DNA of 14,027 nucleotides from JAZLIC01 sp045617225 (GCA_045617225.1 JAZLIC010000089.1:1-14027), one strand, 5' to 3'. Positions 6,518-13,847 are shown, counted from the stretch's first letter. The notes: a model not told the origin generated them from the letters alone. Translations and numbers: made by a program.

Positions 6518-6590
6518 GGGGATAGTTAAAAATGCTCATAGCTAAAAGACACTTCTGTCTTTTAGCGGTCCGGGCTTTTTTAACATCTCC
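6518..6590. repeat. 73-bp palindromic dispersed repeat, full copy
   Basis: The centre is a perfect 11-bp stem, GCTAAAAGACA / TGTCTTTTAGC, with loop CTTC (6541-6566). The arms continue outward as an imperfect palindrome: GGGGATAGTTAAAAA on the left, and on the other strand from the right end GGAGATGTTAAAAAA. It directly follows the proB stop codon. The half starting at 6590 on the minus strand matches 13919-13956 at 34 of 38 positions, which shows it is a dispersed repeat and not only a local terminator. Confidence 0.72.
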
Positions 6591-7367
6591 TTATTTACTG
6601 TTTTTGAATAGTGTTCCAACTTGCTCACCGTCGAATATCTTATATAAGTCCTCCGGTCTGCTTCCGTTGGTAATTATCATATCAATATTTTTTTCGGTGA
6701 CAATCTCGCCTGCCTTGATTTTTGTTTTCATTCCGCCCGTACCGCGTCTTGAACCTTCACCGCCGGCAAGGGAGCGAATTGTGTCATCAATCTTATCAAT
6801 AATCGGTATAAGCTTTGCGTTTGGATTTTCGCTCGGGTTATCGTCATAAAATCCGTCAATGTCTGAAAGTATTACCAAAAGGTCCGCATCTATCAAAGCC
6901 GCTACATAAGCGGAAAGTGTATCGTTATCGCCAAACTCTATCTCATATGTGGAAATAACGTCATTTTCATTTACAATAGGGATTACGCCGAAAGAAAGCA
7001 TCGTTTCAAAAGCGTTCTTCGCACTTTCGTATCTTACATTGTCTTCCAAAACGGACTTTGTAAGCAGAACCTGACCTGTACTGTAATTGTATGCCCTAAA
7101 AAACTTCTCATATATTGCAACAAGGTTTGCTTGTCCGATTGCGGCAAGCGCCTGCTTTTCACGGGTGGTAGTTGGTTTGCCTTCTATACCTACCTTGCCT
7201 GCGCCAACGCCGATAGCACCGCTGGAAACCAAAATAATCTCCTTGCCCATATTCATTAAATCCGCAAGCACTCGTGTCAATGTTTCAAAAAGCTTTAAAT
7301 TAAGTTTTCCGTTTGTGTGGGTCAGAGTAGATGTACCTACCTTTACCACAATACGATTATATTCCAT
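6591..7367 (-). CDS. proB: Glutamate 5-kinase, short form
   Basis: Phosphorylates glutamate to glutamyl 5-phosphate, the first step of proline synthesis. The 258 residues form one amino-acid-kinase domain. Motifs are VVKVGTSTLT near the start, VSSGAIGVGAG (about 47-57), NENDVIST, FGDNDTLSAYVAALIDADLL, ILSDIDGFYDDNP, and GTGGMKTKIKAGEI. The C-terminal PUA domain of longer ProB proteins (about 370 residues in E. coli) is absent; short forms are known in Bacillota. The ATG is preceded by GGAGG with a 7-nt spacer, and a fully consensus promoter lies just upstream (7419-7391). The usual partner proA is not adjacent. The gene diverges from dus and ends directly against a 73-bp palindromic repeat. 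Confidence 0.95.
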   Translation of the reverse strand: MEYNRIVVKVGTSTLTHTNGKLNLKLFETLTRVLADLMNMGKEIILVSSGAIGVGAGKVGIEGKPTTTREKQALAAIGQANLVAIYEKFFRAYNYSTGQVLLTKSVLEDNVRYESAKNAFETMLSFGVIPIVNENDVISTYEIEFGDNDTLSAYVAALIDADLLVILSDIDGFYDDNPSENPNAKLIPIIDKIDDTIRSLAGGEGSRRGTGGMKTKIKAGEIVTEKNIDMIITNGSRPEDLYKIFDGEQVGTLFKNSK

Positions 7368-7390
7368 TTTCCTGCCTCCAATTTACTTGA

Positions 7391-7419
7391 ATTATACCAA
7401 CTTTTAATAGTATTGTCAA
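7391..7419 (-). promoter_or_regulatory. Consensus promoter of proB
   Basis: Minus-strand perfect TTGACA (7419-7414), 17-bp spacer, perfect TATAAT (7396-7391). Start near 7384, so the leader is very short with GGAGG at 7379-7375. The -35 box overlaps the -35 box of the opposing dus promoter. Confidence 0.85.
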
Positions 7420-7442
7420 GAAACTCTCTTGACATATATGAT
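7413..7442 (+). promoter_or_regulatory. Promoter of dus
   Basis: TTGTCA (7413-7418), 18-bp spacer, TATGAT (7437-7442). Each box matches consensus at 5 of 6. The -35 box shares five bases with the -35 of the leftward proB promoter. Start near 7449, leader about 15 nt. Confidence 0.5.
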
Positions 7443-7463
7443 ACAATATATTTGGTGAGGAAA

Positions 7464-8417
7464 ATGAAAATAGGGAAAGTTGAGCTTAGCGGTAATATCT
7501 TTTTGGCACCTATGGCAGGTGTCACGGATAAAGCCTTCCGAATTATAACAAAGCCGTTTGGCGTTGACCTTATGTATACGGAGATGGTATCGGGCAAAGG
7601 ACTCCTTTACAAAAACAAAAAGACGGAAACCTTGCTTGATGTCTCGGAATCCGAAAAGCCTGTCTGTGCGCAAATCTTCGGTCATGAGCCAAAGGTTATG
7701 GCATCAATCGCAGAGGACGCTTTAAAGCACGGTGCGATTATGGTAGATATAAATATGGGCTGTCCTGCGCCAAAAATCGCAAACAACGGCGACGGGGCGG
7801 CTTTGATGAAGTCACCTGAACTTGCAGGTGAAATTATCAAGGCAGTATCGAATGCGGTAGATGTGCCTGTCACCGTAAAGTTCAGGAAGGGTTGGGACGA
7901 ACTTTCCGTAAACGCAGTGGAATTTGCAAAAATTGCAGAAGATAACGGTGCATCGGCAATCACCGTTCACGGTCGGACAAGAGCGCAGTTTTACAGTGGT
8001 ACAGCCGACAGAGATATTATCAAAGATGTTGTTGATGCGGTAAAAATTCCTGTTATAGGCAACGGCGATATTGCAAGCGGAAAAGATGCAAAAGAGATGC
8101 TTGACTACACCGGCTGCCGGGGAATAATGGTAGGCAGAGCCGCACAAGGTAACCCTTGGATTTTCAGGGAGATAAAAAGCTATTTAAGCACAGGAAAGAT
8201 TACTCCGCCGCCTACTTTGGATGAGCGTCTTTCCGTTGCGGAGGAACATCTTAAACTTTTGGTTGAGTATAAAGGCGAAAAGCGTGGAATTCAGGAAGGC
8301 AGAAAGCATATGGCGTGGTACTTAAAAGGTATAATAGGCGGCCCGAAGCTCCGTGACAGAATAAACCGTGCCTGCACATTAGACGAGGTTATGGAAATAT
8401 TGAATATGCTGAGATAG
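7464..8417 (+). CDS. dus: tRNA-dihydrouridine synthase (DusB/NifR3 type)
   Basis: An FMN enzyme that reduces uridine to dihydrouridine in the tRNA D-arm. The 317 residues show a TIM barrel with LAPMAGVTDKAFR (14-26), EMVSGKG, and the catalytic cysteine in INMGCPAPK (Cys100). Further motifs are VTVKFRKGW (136-144), ITVHGRTRAQ (166-175) with GNGDI (199-203), and the FMN phosphate site GIMVGRAAQGNPW (220-232). The start at 7464 (MKIGKVELSG) is preferred: GGTGAGG lies just upstream, and the longer in-frame reading from 7317 would run through proB and the promoter. It looks like a single-gene unit, ending 5 bp before a GC-rich hairpin. The DusB subgroup is inferred from overall resemblance. Confidence 0.95.
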   Translation: MKIGKVELSGNIFLAPMAGVTDKAFRIITKPFGVDLMYTEMVSGKGLLYKNKKTETLLDVSESEKPVCAQIFGHEPKVMASIAEDALKHGAIMVDINMGCPAPKIANNGDGAALMKSPELAGEIIKAVSNAVDVPVTVKFRKGWDELSVNAVEFAKIAEDNGASAITVHGRTRAQFYSGTADRDIIKDVVDAVKIPVIGNGDIASGKDAKEMLDYTGCRGIMVGRAAQGNPWIFREIKSYLSTGKITPPPTLDERLSVAEEHLKLLVEYKGEKRGIQEGRKHMAWYLKGIIGGPKLRDRINRACTLDEVMEILNMLR

Positions 8418-8422
8418 AAAAC

Positions 8423-8445
8423 GGGCGGTCACACAGGGACCGCCC
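8423..8445. terminator. GC-rich hairpin between convergent genes, possible terminator or REP
   Basis: GGGCGGTC (8423-8430) and GACCGCCC (8438-8445) pair perfectly over 8 bp with a 7-nt loop. It lies between the convergent dus and nucleotidase-like genes. A T-rich tail (GTTTTCT) follows on the minus strand only, so termination is more plausible leftward. The following CGCCCCTACG recurs at 4719-4728, which suggests a dispersed repeat. Confidence 0.5.
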
Positions 8446-8463
8446 CTACGATGTAACACGGAC

Positions 8464-8480
8464 AAAATTTGTTCTTTGCA
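8464..8480. repeat. Possible remnant of an inverted-repeat element end
   Basis: AAAATTTGTTCTTTGCA matches the right terminal repeat of copy 1 (4692 onward) at 15 of 17 positions. Being short and AT-rich it could be coincidence, but here, as at copy 1, a CGCCCCTACG sequence lies within about 15 bp. Confidence 0.3.
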
Positions 8481-8486
8481 TTTCAT

Positions 8487-9038
8487 CTATGCCGACATCG
8501 CGCAAACTTTGTCATACACATCTTTCCAGGAGAAAACACGTGTTATGTCATACGCCTTTTCGTCAATTCCCTCATTATAAGGCTGATTGAACAAGAACTT
8601 TCTGTACTTGCCGCCAAGCAGGTTATGCACGCCGTCATCAATCAGTACATCGCCCGATACCGCCTGCTTATCATATGTAAAGATTATATTTTCCTTCTTT
8701 AAAAACGGAAACATTTTAAGAAGCTTATTTACCTTTGCGGACTTTGTTTCCAAATTTGATGCCGTGACGATAAAAACCTCGTGTCCGTCGCTTACAAGCT
8801 TTTTAAGGTAAAGTTCACTATCGCTAATCGGCGTTATACGCTCCCAAAACTCGTCATTATACAGAGGTTCAAGCACCTGTTCTTCCGTCAAATCCGGATA
8901 TGATACGCACATATTCCAAGAGTTGCGATTTCTGCAATCAACATTTTTGTTATATCTTTGATTTAACTCCTCAATCCAATGTGTCGCTAAATTTTCTATT
9001 GTGTCATCTGCATCGCATAAAATCCTTAATTTTTTCAT
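8487..9038 (-). CDS. HAD-family 5'-nucleotidase-like protein (NT5C type)
   Basis: A 183-residue HAD-superfamily protein resembling the 5'(3')-deoxyribonucleotidase (NT5C) family, which dephosphorylates nucleoside monophosphates. HAD motif I is DADDT at 9-13 (nucleophile Asp9, acid/base Asp11), motif II is the Thr in IVTASN (Thr92), a motif III lysine is likely Lys124, and motif IV is GDVLIDD (129-135). A helical cap lies between motifs I and II. The chosen ATG at 9038 has GAGGTG 5 nt upstream; a reading from 9080 has no such site. It stands alone, converging on dus. The HAD fold and catalytic residues are clear, but the substrate is inferred only from family resemblance. Confidence 0.75.
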   Translation of the reverse strand: MKKLRILCDADDTIENLATHWIEELNQRYNKNVDCRNRNSWNMCVSYPDLTEEQVLEPLYNDEFWERITPISDSELYLKKLVSDGHEVFIVTASNLETKSAKVNKLLKMFPFLKKENIIFTYDKQAVSGDVLIDDGVHNLLGGKYRKFLFNQPYNEGIDEKAYDITRVFSWKDVYDKVCAMSA

Positions 9039-9155
9039 AATAACACCTCGTTTGTATTTATTGTAGTTACATAATACCACGAGGAGTGTCCTATAAACAG
9101 AACAGTGAATTTTTAAAATAAATCACGGGTGTTTGCATTATATTTTATAAAACTA

Positions 9156-9184
9156 TTGATAAAATGTAATTTGTATGTTAGAAT
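9156..9184 (+). promoter_or_regulatory. Promoter of the yqhQ-prmC pair
   Basis: TTGATA (9156-9161), 17-bp spacer, TAGAAT (9179-9184); each box matches consensus at 5 of 6. Start near 9191 leaves about 18 nt before the chosen ATG at 9209, and would make the upstream ATG at 9197 nearly leaderless. Confidence 0.6.
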
Positions 9185-9208
9185 AGGGATTGAAAGATGG
9201 TGGTTTTA

Positions 9209-10225
9209 ATGCAAAAAAAAGATATTGACCAGAAAATCCATCGCACCTCTATCGGCGGTCAAGCGGTTATAGAGGGCGTAATGATGAGAGGTCCGAAAAA
9301 GATTGCAACAGCTGTAAGAAAGCCTGACGGAGAAATCATTGTAGAAACCGAGGAGCTTGGCAAGGTGCGTACCGGCAAGTTTGTTAAACTGCCTATTATT
9401 CGCGGTTGCGTAAACTTCTTTGACTCTATGATTATCGGCGTAAAATCGCTTATGTTTTCCGCAAAGTTCTTTGATGTTGACGATGAGGGAAACCCTGCCG
9501 AGGAACAGTCTAAATTTGAAGCCTGGCTTGAAAAGAAGCTCGACTCCGATGCGGCAATGAATGTGGTTATTTATTTAAGCGTAATCCTTTCTCTCTTTCT
9601 CAGCGTTGGCTTGTTTATGCTTTTGCCGGCACTTATTGCAGGATTTTTTAATCCGATTATAAACAGTCAGTTTTTCCTTACATTGATTGAGGGTATTGTG
9701 CGTATTGCAATTTTTGTATTGTACCTTGCCCTTGTCGCACAGACAAAGGATATAAAACGTGTGTTTATGTATCACGGTGCGGAGCATAAGTCTATTTTCT
9801 GTTATGAAAAGGGGCTTCCCCTGACAGTCGAAAATGTACGTGTACAGTCAAGACTTCATCCACGATGCGGAACAAGCTTCCTTTTGATAGTTATGGTAAT
9901 CAGTATTTTGGTTTTCTCTATCATACCCTGGAAGCAGGAGCTTTTTGCTTCTATCCCATACATCGGAGTTGCCTTTGTAAAAATGCCTTGGGCGATTTGG
10001 AGATTGATTTTAAGACTTCTCCTTCTTCCCCTTGTTGCAGGCATTTCCTATGAGATAATAAAATTTGTCGGCAGACACGATAACTGTTGCACACGAGCAA
10101 TAAATAAGCCCGGTATGTGGTTCCAAAAAATCACAACAAACGAGCCTGACGACTCTCAAATTGAAGTTGCGATTGAGGCGCTTAAAGCGGTTATACCGGA
10201 GAATAAAGAAGAGGACAAATGGTAA
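9209..10225 (+). CDS. yqhQ: DUF1385 family membrane protein (YqhQ-like)
   Basis: A 338-residue membrane protein of the DUF1385/YqhQ family, whose biochemical role I do not know. The N-terminal signature is SIGGQAVIEGVMMRGPK (14-30). About four hydrophobic segments lie at roughly 117-150, 158-178, 221-242 and 255-280. Between them lie conserved YHGAEHKSIFCYE (188-200) and LHPRCGTSF (216-224), followed later by GRHDNCC. The cluster of invariant-looking His, Glu and Cys residues suggests a metal-binding or catalytic site (inference). The start at 9209 is chosen because GGTGG lies 5 nt upstream; an ATG at 9197 is also in frame. It is followed after 1 nt by prmC, an arrangement common in Clostridia. 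Confidence 0.9.
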   Translation: MQKKDIDQKIHRTSIGGQAVIEGVMMRGPKKIATAVRKPDGEIIVETEELGKVRTGKFVKLPIIRGCVNFFDSMIIGVKSLMFSAKFFDVDDEGNPAEEQSKFEAWLEKKLDSDAAMNVVIYLSVILSLFLSVGLFMLLPALIAGFFNPIINSQFFLTLIEGIVRIAIFVLYLALVAQTKDIKRVFMYHGAEHKSIFCYEKGLPLTVENVRVQSRLHPRCGTSFLLIVMVISILVFSIIPWKQELFASIPYIGVAFVKMPWAIWRLILRLLLLPLVAGISYEIIKFVGRHDNCCTRAINKPGMWFQKITTNEPDDSQIEVAIEALKAVIPENKEEDKW

Positions 10226-10226
10226 G

Positions 10227-11060
10227 ATGACTCTCAGAGAACTCAGACAACTTGTAACAAGCGAACTTAAAGAAGCTCAAATTGAAAGCCCCGAGGTTGA
10301 ATCGGGGCTTCTGATTTCCTATGCCTTGGACGTAAAACGCACCGACCTAATCGGCAAAAATTTTGAGGTAGATGAGAAAATCGCAGACAAGATATTCACC
10401 TATACAAAAAGGCGTATAAGCGGCGAGCCTGTTCAATATATCATCGGCAAGGCAGAGTTTATGTCGCTTGAATTCTCTGTAAACCGCAGTACCCTTATTC
10501 CGAGAGCCGATACCGAAGTTCTGGTTGAAGCTTTACTGAAACGACTGCCCAAGAGCAAAATTTCTGTGTTAGACATCGGTTGCGGCAGCGGTTGTATCGG
10601 TCTTAGCCTTGCTTATTACCTGAAAGATGCGATTGTAACGGAAGCGGATATATCCAAAGAGGCACTTGATACTGCAAAGATAAACTGCAAAAATTTAGGT
10701 CTTGACAGTCGCATTAAATGGTTAAACACAGATATATTAAACGAGAGTATCGAAAGTGAGTTTGACTGCATAGTGTCAAATCCGCCATATATTCCAAGTC
10801 GTGACATTGCCGAATTAAGCACCGAGGTAAAGGACTTTGAGCCAAAATGCGCATTGGACGGCGGTGATGACGGTCTTATATTCTATCGCAGAATAACAAA
10901 AATCGCAAAGCTTAAAAGCGGCGGTATTCTTGCTTTTGAGGCAGGTATACATCAAGCCGATGCCGTAGCGGAGATAATACGTTTAAACGGTTTTGAGCAG
11001 ATAGAAATTCTCCCTGACTTATCCGGCATAGACAGAGTTATAATAAGCAGGAAAAAATAA
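10227..11060 (+). CDS. prmC: Peptide chain release factor N5-glutamine methyltransferase
   Basis: Methylates the glutamine of the GGQ motif in release factors RF1 and RF2, using S-adenosylmethionine, and so raises termination efficiency. The 277 residues comprise a helical N-terminal domain (about 1-85) and a Rossmann methyltransferase domain. Key motifs are the SAM-binding VLDIGCGSGCIG (114-125) and NPPY (185-188), which positions the glutamine amide. The start ATG is 1 nt after the yqhQ stop, so translation is probably coupled; the only upstream purine-rich stretch (AAGAGGA) is rather far away. An in-frame extension to 10161 would overlap yqhQ by 65 bp and is rejected. prfA, often next to prmC, does not follow: a strong terminator does. 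Confidence 0.96.
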   Translation: MTLRELRQLVTSELKEAQIESPEVESGLLISYALDVKRTDLIGKNFEVDEKIADKIFTYTKRRISGEPVQYIIGKAEFMSLEFSVNRSTLIPRADTEVLVEALLKRLPKSKISVLDIGCGSGCIGLSLAYYLKDAIVTEADISKEALDTAKINCKNLGLDSRIKWLNTDILNESIESEFDCIVSNPPYIPSRDIAELSTEVKDFEPKCALDGGDDGLIFYRRITKIAKLKSGGILAFEAGIHQADAVAEIIRLNGFEQIEILPDLSGIDRVIISRKK

Positions 11061-11086
11061 TGGGTTGCGCTGAGCAACCCATTATT
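11056..11086. terminator. Bidirectional terminator shared by prmC and the lipoprotein gene
   Basis: AATAATGGGTTGC (11056-11068) and GCAACCCATTATT (11074-11086) form a perfect 13-bp stem with a 5-nt loop. On the plus strand TTTATTG follows; on the minus strand TTTTTT follows. The stop codon of prmC (11058-11060) lies in the left arm and that of the leftward lipoprotein gene (11084-11082) in the right arm. Confidence 0.9.
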
Positions 11087-11777
11087 TTATTGTGTATTCT
11101 TCTTCTAATACCTTTTTGTATTTGAGATAATTTTTTATATTCTCTTTCGCTTTATCCTTATTTTTAGAGCTTACAATATACTGTAACGGAGTGGGGGATT
11201 TTAAAGCTACCCTGCCGGTTGTATATGGAACAAACACAACATCTCGTCCACCCTCATCTGCATCTGCCGTGGCATATACGCCTTTCTTTATGATACCCAC
11301 AACGGTATAAACATCATTGTTTATTGTGATTTCCTGTGTCAAGGCATCATCTTCGCCGAATAATTTTTCGGCAAGAGAAGCGGTTATTACTGCACTGCGG
11401 CGGCGTTTTGAAACTTCCTTCTCCAAGAAAAATCTTCCGGCTTTGAATTTAAGATTTGCAACGAGCGAATATTCATCGGAAGTACCTACTGCTAAAACCT
11501 GCTCCGAATTCTCGCCGACAGAAACCTTTACGTCACCTTTTACATAAGGCATTATCTCTTTTACCGCAGTTTCACCGTCAGGTCTTACTGAGAGATAAGT
11601 CTGCAAATCAGCGTGTTCTGCGCTTAAACTATCGGCAAATTCAATTTTAAAGCAATTTTTCATAAATGCAGAAGTTTCCTGACTATGACCGCAACCGGAT
11701 ATTGAAAAAACAAGGGCAATCATCAAGCATACTGTCAAAAGTCCAAAAATTCTGCGATTTTTAAGCAATTTTGCCAC
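11082..11777 (-). CDS. Lipoprotein with MacB-like periplasmic core domain
   Basis: A 231-residue exported protein. It has a basic start (about 1-9), a hydrophobic stretch (10-25) and a lipobox ISGC with the lipidated Cys29. The rest resembles the MacB periplasmic-core domain found between the first two membrane helices of MacB/FtsX-type ABC permeases: AVITASLAEKLFGEDD, then ITINNDVYTVVGIIKKG, then a V-F-V-P-Y-T segment. The other permease helices and the ATPase domain are absent, so this is a stand-alone extracellular core. It is the second gene of an operon, 26 bp after an HlyD/MacA-type adaptor; GAGG lies 8 nt before the GTG start. A plausible role is partner or regulator of an export pump encoded elsewhere (inference). 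Truncation of a longer permease is less likely, because the lipobox and terminator are intact. Confidence 0.72.
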   Translation of the reverse strand: MAKLLKNRRIFGLLTVCLMIALVFSISGCGHSQETSAFMKNCFKIEFADSLSAEHADLQTYLSVRPDGETAVKEIMPYVKGDVKVSVGENSEQVLAVGTSDEYSLVANLKFKAGRFFLEKEVSKRRRSAVITASLAEKLFGEDDALTQEITINNDVYTVVGIIKKGVYATADADEGGRDVVFVPYTTGRVALKSPTPLQYIVSSKNKDKAKENIKNYLKYKKVLEEEYTIK

Positions 11778-11803
11778 TATCTTTACCTCAACTTTCGATA
11801 TAA

Positions 11804-13699
11804 TTAGGCTACCTTTTCTAACGTCTTGTCTTCTTTTTTGGTATCAATCCAAGCAGGGGAATTTGACTTTTTTTCCTTTTTATTATCAGAGTTTTTACCC
11901 GTATTATCTTCCCCTGTCATATTCTTATTAAAGTCCCTTTCAAAGTCCTCATCAGGTTCTGCGCTCTCCTCAGGCTCTGCATCATTATACTCCGGCAATG
12001 GGTCAATACGCTTGTAAACCACGATATCGCCCTCTCTGAGACCCGAAATAATCTGAACATTCGTTCCGTCGGATATGCCATACTTTACACGCACCCAAGA
12101 GCATCCCTTCGGTGGCTCCTCGGCAGGGAAGTTTTCGCCTTCTTCGGAATTTTCTTTACTTAAATCCCTGTCTTTTCCATTATTTTTATTTTCTTTGTCT
12201 TTTTCTAAATCCATATCATTAAAGTCCATAGATTTGTCAACATCAACGGTTTCGTCATCTGTGTTCTTAACCAAAACATAGGCGTGCTTGCCGTCGGGAT
12301 TATGCAAAGCGTCCTCCGGAATTGTCAAGGCATTTGAAGCAGACTCTAAAATAATCTTTGCGGTAACATTCATACCTGCTTTTAAATCCTCTGTATCATC
12401 TACGGTGATTTCTACATCAAATGTTGTAACTCCGTTTTCATCAATATTACCCTCGCCGGCAACATATGTAACCTCACCGTAGAAGGTTTCGTCAGGAAGT
12501 GTCTTAGCGGTAACAATAACCTCTTGTCCTTCTTCCATATTACCGACATCAAGCTCATCAACTTTGATTACAAGCTTCATACGGCTCATATCGGCAACAA
12601 CCATCAAAGGAGTATCACAACCCGGTGTAACATTATCGCCAACCTTGGCATTTATCGACAAAACAGTACCGTCAACAGGTGATGCTATACTGTAATTACT
12701 GAGCATACTTTCCGCAACATCAACGCCTATTTCCGCATCTAATATTCCAAGAGCGCGGCTTGCCGAAGTGGTCTGTTGTGTCGACTGACTTGCAGTATTC
12801 TTTAAAGTAGCAAGAAGTTGGCCTGCAACAACGCTTTGACCGTCATAAACCGAAACGGAACGCACTATGCCGCGAACGCCCGGGATTATCGGAACAACTG
12901 TTCCGTCATCTCGTGTTATATTTCCGACTTCCATACCGGTAACGGTTGAGCCTGTTCTAAGTGTCAAATTCGATATTACGCCGGTAGCGGGAGCATATAT
13001 TCTAAGGTCATCCGCTCCTGAATTTCCGGAGTCCACGGTAACCGCCTTTGCCCTCTCAACATCATTTTTCGCACGCTTTAAAGAAAGTGCCGCCTCTGTA
13101 TCGTCAACCTTATACAAAAGCTCACCCTCGTCAACTTTATCGCCCAGCTCAAACGGCGCTTCGGTTATCTTGCCTGATACCAACGGAAAAATCTCATACT
13201 TACTGTAAGGCTCCAAATTTCCCTTTACGGTAACGGAATTTAAAACACTGCCTCTGCCTACCGTTAACTGTGTATAATCTTTAAGTGGGTCAACATTTAA
13301 AAGCCATACAAAAACAACACCTACAATTATCAAAAGAGTTGCAGCTGCGCCCAGAACTCCGATTAAAAGCTTTTTGTTCTTAAACGCCTTGTTTCTTCTC
13401 TTTGAAGGCTTTGCATCATCAGAAAAAGAATCCAAATCCACATATGTTGTAACATCATCATCCTCTACAACATTACGCGGTGCGTAACCGGTGTATCCTA
13501 AATCATCATCAGCGGAATTTGCATCTGCCTCAAAACTTTCTGAATTCAGCTCTGCTTCCGCCTTTGCGATTTCATCAACAGGAATTACATCGGTGTCATA
13601 ATTCACATAGTTTTCCCCTTCTGTATTGTCATCTTTATTTACATAATCGCCAAAAAGCTCTGACATAATATCTTCTCGGTTATCCGTATTATCTGCCAT
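11804..13699 (-). CDS. HlyD/MacA-type periplasmic adaptor protein, atypical
   Basis: A 631-residue membrane-fusion (efflux adaptor) protein. Residues 1-108 form an unusually long acidic cytoplasmic region. A basic stretch (99-110) is followed by one membrane helix (111-134). Outside lie several barrel-sandwich (lipoyl-like) segments: 168-200 (PLVSGKITEAPFELGDKVDEG), 233-300 (two repeats with PATGVISNLTLRTG and RGIVRSVSVYDGQSVVAGQ), and 337-369 (ASPVDGTVLSINAKVGDNV). A beta-barrel segment covers 375-450 (LVIKVDELDVG, G-M-N-V-T-A-K). A charged insert (485-530) precedes the last domain, and a charged tail ends the protein. The long coiled-coil hairpin of MacA is nearly absent. The start at 13699 has GGAGG with a 7-nt spacer. 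Such adaptors normally work with MacB-type ABC transporters; none is beside it, only the MacB-core lipoprotein downstream. Confidence 0.82.
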   Translation of the reverse strand: MADNTDNREDIMSELFGDYVNKDDNTEGENYVNYDTDVIPVDEIAKAEAELNSESFEADANSADDDLGYTGYAPRNVVEDDDVTTYVDLDSFSDDAKPSKRRNKAFKNKKLLIGVLGAAATLLIIVGVVFVWLLNVDPLKDYTQLTVGRGSVLNSVTVKGNLEPYSKYEIFPLVSGKITEAPFELGDKVDEGELLYKVDDTEAALSLKRAKNDVERAKAVTVDSGNSGADDLRIYAPATGVISNLTLRTGSTVTGMEVGNITRDDGTVVPIIPGVRGIVRSVSVYDGQSVVAGQLLATLKNTASQSTQQTTSASRALGILDAEIGVDVAESMLSNYSIASPVDGTVLSINAKVGDNVTPGCDTPLMVVADMSRMKLVIKVDELDVGNMEEGQEVIVTAKTLPDETFYGEVTYVAGEGNIDENGVTTFDVEITVDDTEDLKAGMNVTAKIILESASNALTIPEDALHNPDGKHAYVLVKNTDDETVDVDKSMDFNDMDLEKDKENKNNGKDRDLSKENSEEGENFPAEEPPKGCSWVRVKYGISDGTNVQIISGLREGDIVVYKRIDPLPEYNDAEPEESAEPDEDFERDFNKNMTGEDNTGKNSDNKKEKKSNSPAWIDTKKEDKTLEKVA

Positions 13700-13741
13700 T
13701 GCGATACCTCCCATATACAAACCATATTATTCTAAATACAT

Positions 13742-13750
13742 ATTATAACA
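13742..13750 (-). promoter_or_regulatory. Candidate extended -10 promoter of the adaptor operon, proximal
   Basis: Minus-strand TGTTATAAT, an extended -10 motif with a perfect TATAAT, about 45 bp before the start codon. No good -35 lies 17 bp upstream, where the 13756-13777 hairpin sits; an operator there could control it (inference). Confidence 0.4.
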
Positions 13751-13755
13751 TACGT

Positions 13756-13777
13756 GCAATCCGTTAATTCGGATTGC
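13756..13777. repeat. Perfect 8-bp inverted repeat in the adaptor leader
   Basis: GCAATCCG (13756-13763) and CGGATTGC (13770-13777) around TTAATT. It overlaps the expected -35 zone of the proximal promoter and would be in the leader of a transcript from the distal one. It could be an operator or an RNA hairpin; no T tract follows on either strand. Confidence 0.5.
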
Positions 13778-13790
13778 TTCACACCGTTTC

Positions 13791-13847
13791 AATAAATACA
13801 TCGGAGCAAAATCGTGAATACGATTTTGAACATCTGTTGTATTTATT
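13791..13847. repeat. Nested palindrome
   Basis: Outer arms AATAAATACA (13791-13800) and TGTATTTATT (13838-13847) are perfect 10-bp complements. Inside them AAAATCGT (13808-13815) and ACGATTTT (13820-13827) pair over 8 bp with a GAAT loop. The 57-bp block could be a small mobile repeat or a leader RNA structure. The outer arm overlaps the distal -10 box. Confidence 0.55.

Noticed and set aside
7317..7463. N-terminal extension of Dus by 49 codons
   Set aside because: It would overlap the start of proB and both promoters. The ATG at 7464 has a nearby ribosome binding site and begins the normal Dus N-terminus.
8464..8480. Third full copy of the inverted-repeat element
   Set aside because: Only one end-like stretch of 17 bp is present. 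The core and the other arm are missing, so it is listed only as a possible remnant.
10161..10226. N-terminal extension of PrmC by 22 codons
   Set aside because: The added residues are nearly all Arg/Lys/Leu encoded within yqhQ. The ATG 1 nt after the yqhQ stop gives the usual PrmC start.
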